Positions 52,717-61,375 of a DNA stretch of 64,000 bases are shown here, piece by piece. How positions within the stretch are numbered: position 1 is the first letter of the stretch; each line of letters opens with the position of its first letter. Location: assembly GCA_964579575.1 (NCBI GenBank), contig CAZOGL010000003.1, forward strand, positions 1-64,000. Reading direction: 5' to 3'. The DNA comes from CAVEFW01 sp964579575 (GTDB lineage Bacteria > Actinomycetota > Coriobacteriia > Coriobacteriales > Eggerthellaceae). Both the position numbers and the translations under genes were made by a program. The notes beneath the pieces were generated by a model that was given only the letters and a program-made list of their open reading frames with translations, did no database searches and had not been told where the DNA came from.

Positions 52717-52866
52717 ATGCGTACATTGGTCACCCTGGCCTGCACCGAGTGCAAGCGCCGCAATTACACGACCAAGAAGAACAAGCAGAACAATCCCGAC
52801 CGTATCGAGTTCAAGAAGTATTGCAAGTGGTGCAACAAGCACACTTTGCACAAGGAAACTCGATAG
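52717..52866 (+). CDS. rpmG: 50S ribosomal protein L33
   Basis: Only 49 residues: MRTLVTLACTECKRRNY ... CKWCNKHTLHKETR. Both zinc pairs (CTEC, CKWC) are kept. AAGGAG precedes the ATG. It sits between tuf and tRNA-Trp, the usual place before secE. Confidence 0.95.
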   Translation: MRTLVTLACTECKRRNYTTKKNKQNNPDRIEFKKYCKWCNKHTLHKETR

Positions 52867-52891
52867 AGGTTTGTTGAGGAAGTTGTAAAAC

Positions 52892-52968
52892 AGGCCAGTA
52901 GCTCCAATTGGTAGAGCGGCGGTCTCCAAAACCGCATGTTGGGGGTTCGAGTCCCTCCTGGCCTGCCA
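52892..52968 (+). tRNA. tRNA-Trp (CCA)
   Basis: Acceptor AGGCCAG/CTGGCCT, anticodon CCA in CTCCAAA, T-loop TTCGAGT, discriminator G and encoded CCA. Confidence 0.95.
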
Positions 52969-53066
52969 GCTTGTTTTGTATGAGCAGCCAAACGGCTGCT
53001 TGTTTGGTGTATAAGGACAACCATTTTTTGGCCATATTTTGGTCATGAATTAGTCAAAGGAATCAG

Positions 53067-53459
53067 ATGGCGAAGAAATCAAAAACTCAGCGAGCAAAAG
53101 CTTCTGCGCGTCGCCAAGAGAAGAAGGCGGCCGCCCTCGAGGAGATTGAGAATCCTTCTACTGATGTGGAGGAAACTGAGGAACAACCCAAGAAGTCGCT
53201 CTTTAGCAAGTCCGAGAGCAAATCTGAGACCGCTAAGCCTGCCAAGAAAGCTGAGCCTAAGCCCAAGAAGAAGCGTTTCAAGTTCCTTCGTGAGGTGAGG
53301 TCTGAGATGAAGCGCGTTACTTGGCCCACTCGTCAAGACGTTCTTCAGTGGAGCGGCGTCGTCGTTGCTGCTTTGATCTTCTTCGGCGTCTATGTGTACA
53401 TCCTCGACTCCGGTATTATCACGCCTTTGCTGGTGGCATTCTCCGGCTTGGCTGGATAG
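53067..53459 (+). CDS. secE: Preprotein translocase subunit SecE
   Basis: 130 residues. A long charged Lys/Glu-rich N-terminus (1-70), the conserved FLREVRSEMKRVTWPTRQD (about 73-91) and one C-terminal transmembrane helix (about 95-115). It clamps SecY. Coupled with nusG 16 bases downstream. Confidence 0.96.
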   Translation: MAKKSKTQRAKASARRQEKKAAALEEIENPSTDVEETEEQPKKSLFSKSESKSETAKPAKKAEPKPKKKRFKFLREVRSEMKRVTWPTRQDVLQWSGVVVAALIFFGVYVYILDSGIITPLLVAFSGLAG

Positions 53460-53475
53460 GGAGCGTTGGAAGAAT

Positions 53476-54012
53476 ATGGCTAAGAAATGGTATGTCGTTC
53501 ATACCTACTCAGGGTATGAAAATAAGGTTCACGATAACCTTTTGGCTCGTATAGAGGCACTCGGCCTCGAAGATCGTATCTCCAAGATCGAGATTCCGAC
53601 CGAGACGGTTACCGAGATCAAGGAAGGCGGTCGTCGCGTCGAAACCGAGCGCAAGGTCTATCCTGGCTATGTGCTTGTTAAGATGGAGATGGACGACTAT
53701 CTCCGCGTCGTAGTTCGTAACACCCAAGGCGTCACCGGTTTTGTCGGTAGCCAGGGTAATCCTGAGCCGCTGTCTCGCGAGGAGTACAACAGCATCATGA
53801 AGCGTACGGCTAAGGCGGATAAGACGAGGAAGACTTCTACCTCTGTGGAGGTCGGACAACCCGTCAAGGTTGTCAGTGGTCCTCTTGCCGACTTTGATGG
53901 CATCGTCTCCGAGGTTATGCCTGAGTCTGGCAAGGTTAAGGTGCTCGTTTCCATCTTCGGTCGCGAGACGCCCGTCGAGCTTTCCTTCGAGCAGATTGCC
54001 AAGGAACAGTAA
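53476..54012 (+). CDS. nusG: Transcription termination/antitermination factor NusG
   Basis: 178 residues beginning MAKKWYVVHTYSGYENKV, with the NGN domain (GYVLVKMEM, TGFVG) and a KOW domain (GQPVKVVSGPLADFDG). ATG 53476 is the canonical start; the frame is open upstream inside secE. It couples RNA polymerase with ribosome or Rho. Confidence 0.97.
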   Translation: MAKKWYVVHTYSGYENKVHDNLLARIEALGLEDRISKIEIPTETVTEIKEGGRRVETERKVYPGYVLVKMEMDDYLRVVVRNTQGVTGFVGSQGNPEPLSREEYNSIMKRTAKADKTRKTSTSVEVGQPVKVVSGPLADFDGIVSEVMPESGKVKVLVSIFGRETPVELSFEQIAKEQ

Positions 54013-54038
54013 GACTAAAATTCACCCCCAAAATTACG

Positions 54039-54067
54039 AAGTGGGCCTTGTATAGGGCCCACTTTTT
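54039..54067 (+). terminator. Terminator after nusG
   Basis: AAGTGGGCC pairs with GGCCCACTT, then TTTG. Confidence 0.88.
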
Positions 54068-54248
54068 GTGTATTGTTAGAAAGCTACTGCGTTTGCGGGC
54101 TTTGTAACGTGCGCGCAAAAGCGGAGCATACGTTTGAGACAGTCGTTGAGGGTGCCCACGTGGACTGGGGCTTCTCGCCCGAGACGTTTGTTGATAGGTA
54201 GAGAGCTAACCTGGTTTATGCCAGGTGAAGTGAAAGGTAATGTGAGAA
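54068..54248 (+). promoter_or_regulatory. Leader of rplK-rplA
   Basis: The 181-base spacer ends with the hairpin ACCTGG-TTTATG-CCAGGT (54209-54226) just before the ribosome site. In other bacteria L1 binds such a leader and represses both genes. No clear promoter hexamers were assigned. Confidence 0.5.
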
Positions 54249-54731
54249 ATGGCTAAGAAACAGACTGGCTTCGTCAAGCTCCAGATTCCTGCTGGCGCAG
54301 CCAACCCGGCCCCTCCGGTCGGCCCCGCTCTTGGCGCCCAAGGCGTCAACATCATGCAGTTCTGCCAGGCATTCAATGCCCAAACGGCAGAGCAGAAGGG
54401 CACCATCATCCCTGTTGAGATCACCATCTACGAGGATAAGTCCTTCACCTTCGTTTGCAAGACTCCTCCCGCGGCATTCCTGATCAAGGAAAAGCTCGGT
54501 ATCAAGTCTGGCTCCGGCATCCCGCAGCTGAAGTTCGTCGGCGAACTCACCGACGCACAGCTCACCGAGATCGCTGAGCTTAAGATGCCCGACCTGAACG
54601 CCAACGACATCGAGGCTGCCAAGAACATCATCGCAGGTACCGCCCGCTCCATGGGCGTTCGTGTCGAGGGTCGCGAGATGAAGACCAAGTACGTCGTCAC
54701 TCGTAAGCTCCAGGCGCTGCTTAACGCCTAA
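54249..54731 (+). CDS. rplK: 50S ribosomal protein L11
   Basis: 160 residues. PAGAANPAPPVGPALGAQGVN and CKTPPAAFLIKEK are typical, and it binds the GTPase-associated rRNA. A basic tail of about 18 residues (REMKTKYVVTRKLQALLNA) follows the point where most L11 proteins end. Confidence 0.97.
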   Translation: MAKKQTGFVKLQIPAGAANPAPPVGPALGAQGVNIMQFCQAFNAQTAEQKGTIIPVEITIYEDKSFTFVCKTPPAAFLIKEKLGIKSGSGIPQLKFVGELTDAQLTEIAELKMPDLNANDIEAAKNIIAGTARSMGVRVEGREMKTKYVVTRKLQALLNA

Positions 54732-54823
54732 GAACCCCTACGTATCCGTTGTCCATGAACGGGTTGTGATTTATGAGAGTGGAAGGGTGAGCCACACCCG
54801 CCAAAACCACGAAAGGAAATGAA

Positions 54824-55528
54824 ATGGCTAAGAATTCCAAGAATTACCGTGCAGCACTTGAGAAGTTGCCTGCAGAGCCCGTGTCTCCCTTGAGCGCGTT
54901 CACGACGCTCAAAGAGATCTCCACCGCGAAGTTTGACCAGACCGTCGAGGGTCACTTCCGTCTCGGCATCGATACCCGCAAGGCTGACCAACAGCTTCGC
55001 GGTACCGTCAGCTTGCCCAACGGCTCTGGCAAGACCGTCCGCGTCGCTGTGTTCGCTGAGGGCGAGAACGCTCGCATCGCTGCTGAGGCTGGCGCAGACA
55101 TCGTCGGTTCTGACGACCTCGTTGCTGACATCCAAGCTGGCAAGATCGAGTTCGACGCTGCGGTCGCAACTCCCGACCAGATGTCCAAGGTTGGCCGTCT
55201 CGGCAAGATCCTCGGCCCCCGTGGCTTGATGCCGAACCCCAAGCTCGGTACGGTCACCACCGATGTCGCCAAGGCTATCACCGACCTCAAGGGCGGCCGC
55301 GTTGAGTATCGCGCAGACCGCTACGGCATCTGCCATGTCACCCTTGGCAAGATCAGCTTCACCGCTGAGCAGCTCGCCCAAAACTACGGCGCTGTCTACG
55401 ATGAGATTCTTCGTATGAAGCCTGCCGCTGCAAAGGGCCGCTATGTCAAGTCCGTCACGGTTGCTGCAACCATGACTCCCGGTATCAAGGTTGACTCTTC
55501 CGTCAACCGCGCTTACACCGAGGCATAA
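54824..55528 (+). CDS. rplA: 50S ribosomal protein L1
   Basis: 234 residues with GRLGKILGPRGLMPNPKLGTV. Forms the L1 stalk and may repress its own leader. rplJ-rplL do not follow; a terminator and map come next. Confidence 0.97.
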   Translation: MAKNSKNYRAALEKLPAEPVSPLSAFTTLKEISTAKFDQTVEGHFRLGIDTRKADQQLRGTVSLPNGSGKTVRVAVFAEGENARIAAEAGADIVGSDDLVADIQAGKIEFDAAVATPDQMSKVGRLGKILGPRGLMPNPKLGTVTTDVAKAITDLKGGRVEYRADRYGICHVTLGKISFTAEQLAQNYGAVYDEILRMKPAAAKGRYVKSVTVAATMTPGIKVDSSVNRAYTEA

Positions 55529-55553
55529 ACGGTAGCTCAAAACCTATCAACCA

Positions 55554-55580
55554 AGGGCGTTCCTTCGGGGACGCCTTTTC
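55554..55580 (+). terminator. Terminator after rplA
   Basis: GGCGTTCC-TTCG-GGGACGCC followed by TTTTC. Confidence 0.88.
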
Positions 55581-55671
55581 TATATTAGTTTCAGCTAACT
55601 TCAAGGCTTTGCTATATACTCAAAAGGATTGATTAGACCAAGTTCGAGATTTGATTTAGAAGGTATTACTG

Positions 55672-56442
55672 ATGATTATCAAGAAATCGCCTGCCGAGAT
55701 CGAAGCGATGAAGGAGGCGGGTCGCGTTTCTGCAAAGGTTCTTCGCGAGGCGGGTCGCATCGTAGAACCCGGTATTTCCACCTTGGAGATTGACTCCTTC
55801 GTCGAGCGTATGATTCGTCTTGAGGGCGGCATCCCGTCATTTAAGGGCCTCTATGGATTCCCTGGATCAATCTGCGCTTCCGTAAACGATCAGATTGTCC
55901 ATGGCATTCCCAGTGAGAACGTGATTCTCAAGGAGGGGGATATTCTCTCCATCGATACGGGCGCAACCGTCGATGGTTGGGTTGGCGACAACGCGTGGAC
56001 CTATCCTGTTGGCAAGGTCTCTCCCGAGGTCGAACATCTTCTTGAGGTTACCGAGAAGTGCATGTGGGCGGGACTTGACGCGGCTCGCGTCGGCAATCGT
56101 CTCGGTGACATCGGGTATGCCGTGCAAAGCCTCGCGGAGGCACAGGGTTACGGTGTTGTTCGCGAGTATGTGGGTCACGGAGTCGGTCACGTCATGCATG
56201 AGGACCCCAACGTTCCCAACTTTGGCCACAAGCATACGGGTATTCACCTGGAGGCTGGCATGGTATTGGCCATCGAGCCTATGATCAACATGGGAACATA
56301 CAAGACCAAACAGATGGCTGACGGTTGGACCGTGGTCACACGCGACCGCAAGCCTTCGGCTCACTTTGAGAAGATGGTGGCTATCACTGAGGAGGGCCCC
56401 GTTATTATTACCACCGAACCTGACCACAAGCGTCCGGTGTAG
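55672..56442 (+). CDS. map: Type I methionine aminopeptidase
   Basis: 256 residues. The five metal ligands lie in DTGATVDGWVGDNAW (two Asp), GHGVGHVMHEDP (His), AIEPM (Glu) and ITEEGP (Glu). It removes the start methionine. A TATACT -10 lies about 55 bases upstream. nadK follows 34 bases after the stop. Confidence 0.97.
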   Translation: MIIKKSPAEIEAMKEAGRVSAKVLREAGRIVEPGISTLEIDSFVERMIRLEGGIPSFKGLYGFPGSICASVNDQIVHGIPSENVILKEGDILSIDTGATVDGWVGDNAWTYPVGKVSPEVEHLLEVTEKCMWAGLDAARVGNRLGDIGYAVQSLAEAQGYGVVREYVGHGVGHVMHEDPNVPNFGHKHTGIHLEAGMVLAIEPMINMGTYKTKQMADGWTVVTRDRKPSAHFEKMVAITEEGPVIITTEPDHKRPV

Positions 56443-56476
56443 CGCGGTTCCCCTGACGACAAGAAGGTATTTTGAT

Positions 56477-57460
56477 ATGAGAGTTTTGGTGGTGGTGAAC
56501 TCTGACAGCCCCCAGGCGCGAGAGTCGTCTGTGCTGTTGTCTCGGTATCTGTCCTCCCAGGACATCGACCATGTGGTCTTTGTATCTGATGACCTTCCTT
56601 CTTTCGGGCCTCCTGCGGGCATGGGTTTGCCTCGGGAGGTGCAAGACGACCCCCGCTTCCTTGACCCGTTCACCTTGGCGGTTGTCTTGGGCGGTGACGG
56701 GACGATTTTGCGCACTGCGCGCATGGTCGCCAACGAGGGAACGCCGATTCTCGGTTTGAACTACGGGCATCTCGGATTTCTCGCAGAGGAGTTCAACGGC
56801 AGCATCGTTGAGGCGGTCTCATCCGCCTTGGCGGGCGATTTGTGCTATGACCGGCGCGCCAATTTACGCATCGATGTCATATGCGATGACGATTGCCAAA
56901 AATGCGGCGGATGCCACAAGTGCCACGATTGCCTCGACGTGCATGGAACGACGAGGCGCACCCATGACGGGCGCAGTACAAAAACGGGCGGTCAGCGCTG
57001 TTTCTTCGCTCTCAACGAGGTTGCGATCCAGCGTAACGAGTCGGGACTCATCGTCGATTTCGGGTTGAGCGTCTCCGATGACGAGGTCATGAAGATGCGT
57101 GGAGACGGGGTTGTCGTTTCCAGCGCGACGGGGTCCACTGCCTACTCCCTGTCGGCGGGCGGCCCTCTTGTTGCCCCCGGCCACCGTGGGCTTATCGTTG
57201 TTCCGCTCAACCCCCACACCCTCATGTCGCGCGCGATAGTCACCGGAGAGCAGGACGTGGTGGAAGTTAACGTGTCCAACGATCACAACCGCACCAATAT
57301 CGCCTTGTTTGCCGATGGCAACAAGCTTCCCATCGACTCCCAGGTTCGGCGCGTGGTGGTTCGCCGCGGCGAAATTCCCACAACCCTCATCCATTTCAAC
57401 GAGAACCATTTCTACCGGAAGGCCGCTGAGGTGTTCTTCCGCGAGTCTCGTTGTTACTAG
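56477..57460 (+). CDS. nadK: NAD kinase with cysteine-rich insertion
   Basis: The 327-residue enzyme makes NADP. GGDGTILR (about 72-79), LNYGHLGFL, ALNE (179-181 region) and DGVVVSSATGSTAYSLSAGGP are the family motifs. Between RIDV and FALNE an insertion of about 40 residues carries cysteines at 136, 140, 143, 146, 149, 152 and 175: five of them in strict CxxC steps, followed by a His/Arg/Thr-rich stretch. I know of no such cluster in well-studied NAD kinases; metal, Fe-S or redox control is an inference. ATG 56477 precedes the expected first strand MRVLVVVNSD. Confidence 0.93.
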   Translation: MRVLVVVNSDSPQARESSVLLSRYLSSQDIDHVVFVSDDLPSFGPPAGMGLPREVQDDPRFLDPFTLAVVLGGDGTILRTARMVANEGTPILGLNYGHLGFLAEEFNGSIVEAVSSALAGDLCYDRRANLRIDVICDDDCQKCGGCHKCHDCLDVHGTTRRTHDGRSTKTGGQRCFFALNEVAIQRNESGLIVDFGLSVSDDEVMKMRGDGVVVSSATGSTAYSLSAGGPLVAPGHRGLIVVPLNPHTLMSRAIVTGEQDVVEVNVSNDHNRTNIALFADGNKLPIDSQVRRVVVRRGEIPTTLIHFNENHFYRKAAEVFFRESRCY

Positions 57461-57540
57461 CTGAGGTGGTCTTCCACGCTCCGTTGCTGCTAGGGAACCC
57501 AAGGGTTCGAGCGCGTTCAAGCGCGTTCAAGCGCGTTCAG
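57426..57540 (+). repeat. Diverged duplication of the nadK end plus GCGCGTTCAA repeats
   Basis: The last 35 bases of nadK (from CTGAGGTGTTCTTCC through TAG, 57426-57460) recur as CTGAGGTGGTCTTCC ... TAG (57461-57493) with several changes; the two TAGs are 33 bases apart, in frame. AAGCGCGTTC-type units then repeat three times (about 57508-57540). Confidence 0.85.
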
Positions 57541-57592
57541 AACAAATGCTCAGGCGCGCTCAGCCATAGAGGGTCGTCCTCTTGTCGATAAA

Positions 57593-57802
57593 GCCCCAAA
57601 CAACAAGGGGGACCGGTAATTCGGTCCCCCTTGTTGTTTGGACGGCANNNNNNNNNNNNNNNNNNNNNNNNNNNNNNNNNNNNNNNNNNNNNNNNNNNNN
57701 NNNNNNNNNNNNNNNNNNNNNNNNNNNNNNNNNNNNNNNNNNNNNNNGCCCCAAACAACAAGGGGGACCGGTAATTCGGTCCCCCTTGTTGTTTGGACGG
57801 CA
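57593..57802. terminator. Long symmetric terminator, present on both sides of an N gap
   Basis: CCAAACAACAAGGGGGACCG pairs over 20 bases with its inverse around GTAATT, giving A- and T-rich arms that can end both nadK and the opposing DUF1846 gene. An identical 55-bp copy lies at 57593-57647 and 57748-57802, flanking 100 N (57648-57747). The gap may be an assembler overlap or a hairpin array. Confidence 0.88.
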
Positions 57803-57834
57803 GTTTTGCCTTGTCTTGGACGGTTTTGTCTCGA

Positions 57835-59316
57835 CTAGCCGTGGAAGTAGCGATGCTTCTCGTATTTCGGCTCGCAGGTGACGTTGATGCCGAGGGTCTT
57901 GTACAGCTTCACGTCGGCGTTGCTCAAGATGACGCTGAAATGCGCGTGACATCCGCGCAGCTCCTTGAGGCTCTCGATAGCCTTTGCGGCGAGGGGTTCG
58001 TTTGCGGAGGATAAGGCCAAGGCCACGAGCAGCTCGTCGGAATGGAGGCGGGGGTTCTTGGAGCCGAGGTGGGTCGACTTCAAATCGCAGATGGGGTCAA
58101 GGACCTCGTCGCTCATGATATAGGTGGCGTCATCGATACCCGCGACCGCCTTCAGGGAGTTCAAAAGGACCGAGGAGGCAGCGCCAAGGCGGGTGGAGGT
58201 GCGACCAGTGATAACACGGCCATCATCCAACTCCAGGGCGCCGGCGGGTTTGCCCGTGGCTTCCTCTTTAAGCAGGGCAGCGCTTCGTGCCGGAAGGATG
58301 TTGGCGTTGACATCGGCCTTTTGCATAAGCATCTCGAGGGTTTTGACCTCATCGGAGGGAGTCCCGGACATCTTCTCGTTGACCGCTGCGCGGAAGTAGC
58401 GACGGACAATCTCGCGACGCGATGCGTCACAGCAGGCGTCGTCGTCGATGATGCCGTATCCCGCCATGTTGACGCCCATGTCAGTGGGGGATTGGTAGGG
58501 GCACTCGCCGAGAATTCCGGTCATGAGGCTGCGCAGGACGGGGAAGATTTCGACATCGCGGTTGTAATTGACGGTGACCTCACCATAGGCGTCGAGTTGG
58601 AAGGGGTCCACCATGTTCACGTCGTCGAGGTCGGCTGTCGCCGCCTCGTAGGCGATGTTAACCGGGTGGTTGAGGGGGAGGTTCCAAATGGGGAAGGTCT
58701 CATACTTCGCATAGCCAGCGTTGACACCGCGCTTGTGCTCGTGGTAGAGCTGGCTTAAGCATGTTGCCATCTTGCCGGAGCCAGGACCGGGGGCCGTGAC
58801 GACCACGAGCGGTTTCGTGGTCTCGAGGAACTCGTTTTTGCCGAGGCCCTCCTCGCTCACGATGTGGTCGATGGCGTTGGGATAGCCGGCGATGGGGTAT
58901 TGCAGTTTGCAGGTGATGCCGAGGTTGGCAAGGCGGTGGCGGAAGGCGTCGGCCAATTGCTGGCCGGCGTATTGGGTGACCATGACGCCACCGACGGCAA
59001 ATCCCATGGAGCGGAAGATGTCCATAAGGCGCAACACGTCCTCATCGTAGGTGATGCCGTAATCGCCGCGGATCTTGCCTTGTTGGATGTGGTTTGCATT
59101 GACGGCGACGATGATCTCGACATCGTCGGAGATGCTTTGGAGCATGCGGATCTTCACGTCGGGTTGGAAACCGGGAAGGACGCGGCTTGCGTGGTAGTCG
59201 TCAAACAACTTACCGCCGAATTCCAAGTAGAGTTTTCCGCCGAACTTGTCGATGCGCTCTCGAATGCGTTCTGCCTGCATCGTGATGTACTTATCGTTAT
59301 CGAAGCCTATCCGCAT
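57835..59316 (-). CDS. DUF1846 family protein
   Basis: The 493-residue soluble protein is of a conserved family (DUF1846) with known crystal structures but, to my knowledge, no settled function. It begins MRIGFDNDKYITMQ, the family start, and has a nucleotide-binding-like VTAPGPGSGKMATCLSQ loop (about 174-190) and FPIWNLPLNHPVN. Length is normal. It is monocistronic and convergent with nadK, sharing the 20-bp hairpin. Confidence 0.88.
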   Translation of the reverse strand: MRIGFDNDKYITMQAERIRERIDKFGGKLYLEFGGKLFDDYHASRVLPGFQPDVKIRMLQSISDDVEIIVAVNANHIQQGKIRGDYGITYDEDVLRLMDIFRSMGFAVGGVMVTQYAGQQLADAFRHRLANLGITCKLQYPIAGYPNAIDHIVSEEGLGKNEFLETTKPLVVVTAPGPGSGKMATCLSQLYHEHKRGVNAGYAKYETFPIWNLPLNHPVNIAYEAATADLDDVNMVDPFQLDAYGEVTVNYNRDVEIFPVLRSLMTGILGECPYQSPTDMGVNMAGYGIIDDDACCDASRREIVRRYFRAAVNEKMSGTPSDEVKTLEMLMQKADVNANILPARSAALLKEEATGKPAGALELDDGRVITGRTSTRLGAASSVLLNSLKAVAGIDDATYIMSDEVLDPICDLKSTHLGSKNPRLHSDELLVALALSSANEPLAAKAIESLKELRGCHAHFSVILSNADVKLYKTLGINVTCEPKYEKHRYFHG

Positions 59317-59618
59317 GATATCCCCGTTCCTTTCCCTGCTTAGAAGCCGTCATCCCGTGGTGATTTACTACAACGTTCGTATTATAAGCGCCTTGTTCCT
59401 CCCTCCTGTCTTTGGATTACAAATGTGTTTCAAATTCGCGTGACGGAATTTTTGGACTGTTTTTACCCCTAGAATGAAAAGGCGTTTGCGGGGCTTTTCG
59501 GATGGCTGAATTTCCCCGAGAGCGCAATTTTTTTTGCGGTCCCGTGGACACTTCAATCAATGACGGTGGCCGGGTTCCAACTTGGATGTTGGCCTTACCT
59601 GGACGGAGGAGTGTTCTA
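59317..59618. other. Divergent intergenic region DUF1846-pyrG
   Basis: No gene. Contains a possible -10 TAGAAT (59470-59475) toward pyrG and GCGCAATTTTTTTTGCGG (about 59522-59539), a small stem with a T-run that could be part of a pyrimidine-sensing leader; I do not see the complete pyrG attenuator known from Bacillus. Confidence 0.45.
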
Positions 59619-61220
59619 ATGACGAAACATATTATTGTTACGGGAGGCGTCGTTTCCTCTTTGGGGAAGGGTATCACGGCTGCATCTTTGGGCCACCTTC
59701 TCAAGGCGCGTGGCTACAAGGTCACGATGCAAAAAATGGATCCTTATCTCAATGTCGACCCAGGTACCATGAGTCCCTACCAGCATGGTGAGGTGTTCGT
59801 CACCGAGGACGGTCATGAGGGTGACCTCGATCTCGGTCACTATGAGCGCTTCATCGACGAGAACCTTTCCCGCGAGTCAAATTTCACCGCGGGCTCGATC
59901 TACAAGACCCTCATCGCCCGCGAACGTCGTGGCGATTTCCTCGGCGGCACGGTCCAGGTCATCCCCCATGTGACGAACGCCATCAAGGAGCGTCTGTACC
60001 GCGTGGCTGAGCAATCTGGTGCCGACGTGGTCATCACCGAAATCGGCGGCACCATCGGCGACATCGAGGGCTTGCCCTTCATCGAGGCGGCGCGCCAGTT
60101 CAAGAAGGAGAAGCCGCTCGGTGACGTGTTGTTTGTTCACTGCACCTTCGTTCCTTACGTCGCCGCGGCCCACGAGGTCAAGACCAAGCCCACCCAACAC
60201 TCCGTTAAGGAGTTGCGCAGCCTCGGCGTCCAACCCGACTTCATCGTGTGTCGATCCGACCATGCAATATCTGACAAGGTGCGTGAGAAGATCGCGCTGT
60301 TTTGCGACGTTGCCGCAAGCGAGGTCCTTTCCTGCGTAGACGCCTCCACCATCTACGAGGTGCCGATCAACCTGTATAAACAGGGTTTCGATGCGAAGGT
60401 ACTCACCAAGCTCGGCCTTGTTGCCAATCCCATCGACCTCGATCCCCTCAAGGCCTTCCTCGCAGCGCGTAAGAAGTGCAAGGAGCGCGTGGACATCGCC
60501 ATTGTCGGCAAGTACACCGCTTTGCCCGACGCCTACCTCTCCGTCATCGAGGCCTTGGGGCATGCCGGTGTGTACCACGGTCACAAGGTTGAGGTGCACC
60601 TCATCGATGGCGAGACTTTGACCGAGGATAACGTGGAGGAATCTCTCGGCAAGATGAACGGCATCCTTGTCCCCGGTGGCTTTGGCCAACGCGCCTTCGA
60701 GGGCAAGATCCTCGGCGTGAAGTACGCCCGTGAGAACAACGTCCCGTTTTTGGGCATCTGTCTCGGTTTGCAAGCCGCGGTGTGCGAGTTCGCGCGCAAC
60801 GTGGCAGGGCTGGAAGGGGCCACAAGCGCCGAGTTTGACGAGAACGCGGCCTATCCCGTCATCGATCTCATGCCCGAGCAGGAAGATGTCGAGAACAAGG
60901 GCGGCACGATGCGTTTGGGTGCCTATCCTTGTAAGGTGGTGCCCGATACCAAGGCGTATGCGGCTTACGGTGGGCCTATCGTCTACGAGCGCCATCGCCA
61001 TCGCTATGAGGTGAACAATGCGTTCCGTGACGTCTTGACTGATGCCGGACTCATGATCAGCGGTTTGTCCCCTGATGAGCGCCTTATCGAGATGATTGAG
61101 ATTCCCGATCATCCGTGGTTTGTGGCAAGCCAGGCGCACCCCGAGTTCAGGAGCCGTCCGACCCGTCCTCATCCCCTGTTCCGCGATTTTGTCGGCGCCG
61201 CCATCGCCAACGCGAAGTAA
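59619..61220 (+). CDS. pyrG: CTP synthase
   Basis: The 533-residue enzyme converts UTP to CTP with glutamine. The synthetase domain starts TKHIIVTGGVVSSLGKGI, with MDPYLNVDPGTMSPYQHGEVFV. The glutaminase domain has GICLGLQ (catalytic Cys) and a C-terminal HPEF. ATG 59619 behind GGAGGAG; the frame is open 39 codons upstream without family similarity. The last seven codons are repeated three times behind the stop. Confidence 0.97.
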   Translation: MTKHIIVTGGVVSSLGKGITAASLGHLLKARGYKVTMQKMDPYLNVDPGTMSPYQHGEVFVTEDGHEGDLDLGHYERFIDENLSRESNFTAGSIYKTLIARERRGDFLGGTVQVIPHVTNAIKERLYRVAEQSGADVVITEIGGTIGDIEGLPFIEAARQFKKEKPLGDVLFVHCTFVPYVAAAHEVKTKPTQHSVKELRSLGVQPDFIVCRSDHAISDKVREKIALFCDVAASEVLSCVDASTIYEVPINLYKQGFDAKVLTKLGLVANPIDLDPLKAFLAARKKCKERVDIAIVGKYTALPDAYLSVIEALGHAGVYHGHKVEVHLIDGETLTEDNVEESLGKMNGILVPGGFGQRAFEGKILGVKYARENNVPFLGICLGLQAAVCEFARNVAGLEGATSAEFDENAAYPVIDLMPEQEDVENKGGTMRLGAYPCKVVPDTKAYAAYGGPIVYERHRHRYEVNNAFRDVLTDAGLMISGLSPDERLIEMIEIPDHPWFVASQAHPEFRSRPTRPHPLFRDFVGAAIANAK

Positions 61221-61283
61221 CATATCGCCAACGCGAAGTAGCATATCGCCAACGTGAAGTAGCATATCGCCAACGTGAAGTAG
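61200..61283 (+). repeat. Four 21-bp units spanning the pyrG stop
   Basis: CATATCGCCAACG(C/T)GAAGTAG repeats at a period of exactly 21; stops at 61218, 61239, 61260 and 61281 are all in frame. The first unit is the coding end (TAA); later units have TAG and a C-to-T change. Confidence 0.97.
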
Positions 61284-61322
61284 CGCAAGACGACAAAGAC
61301 CAGACAACAAAGACCCTCCATG

Positions 61323-61360
61323 CGCCTCGTCCCCGTTTCGTTGGACGGGGCGCCCCTTTT
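61323..61360 (+). terminator. Terminator of pyrG
   Basis: GCGCCTCGTCC pairs with GGACGGGGCGC, followed by CCCTTTTT; it ends only a few bases before the next -10 element. Confidence 0.8.
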
Positions 61361-61363
61361 TCC

Positions 61364-61369
61364 TATAAT
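61364..61369 (+). promoter_or_regulatory. -10 element directly before xerD start (leaderless mRNA likely)
   Basis: A perfect TATAAT lies six bases before ATG 61376; no ribosome site is present. Same arrangement as at 31588. Confidence 0.65.
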
Positions 61370-61375
61370 GGGCGC

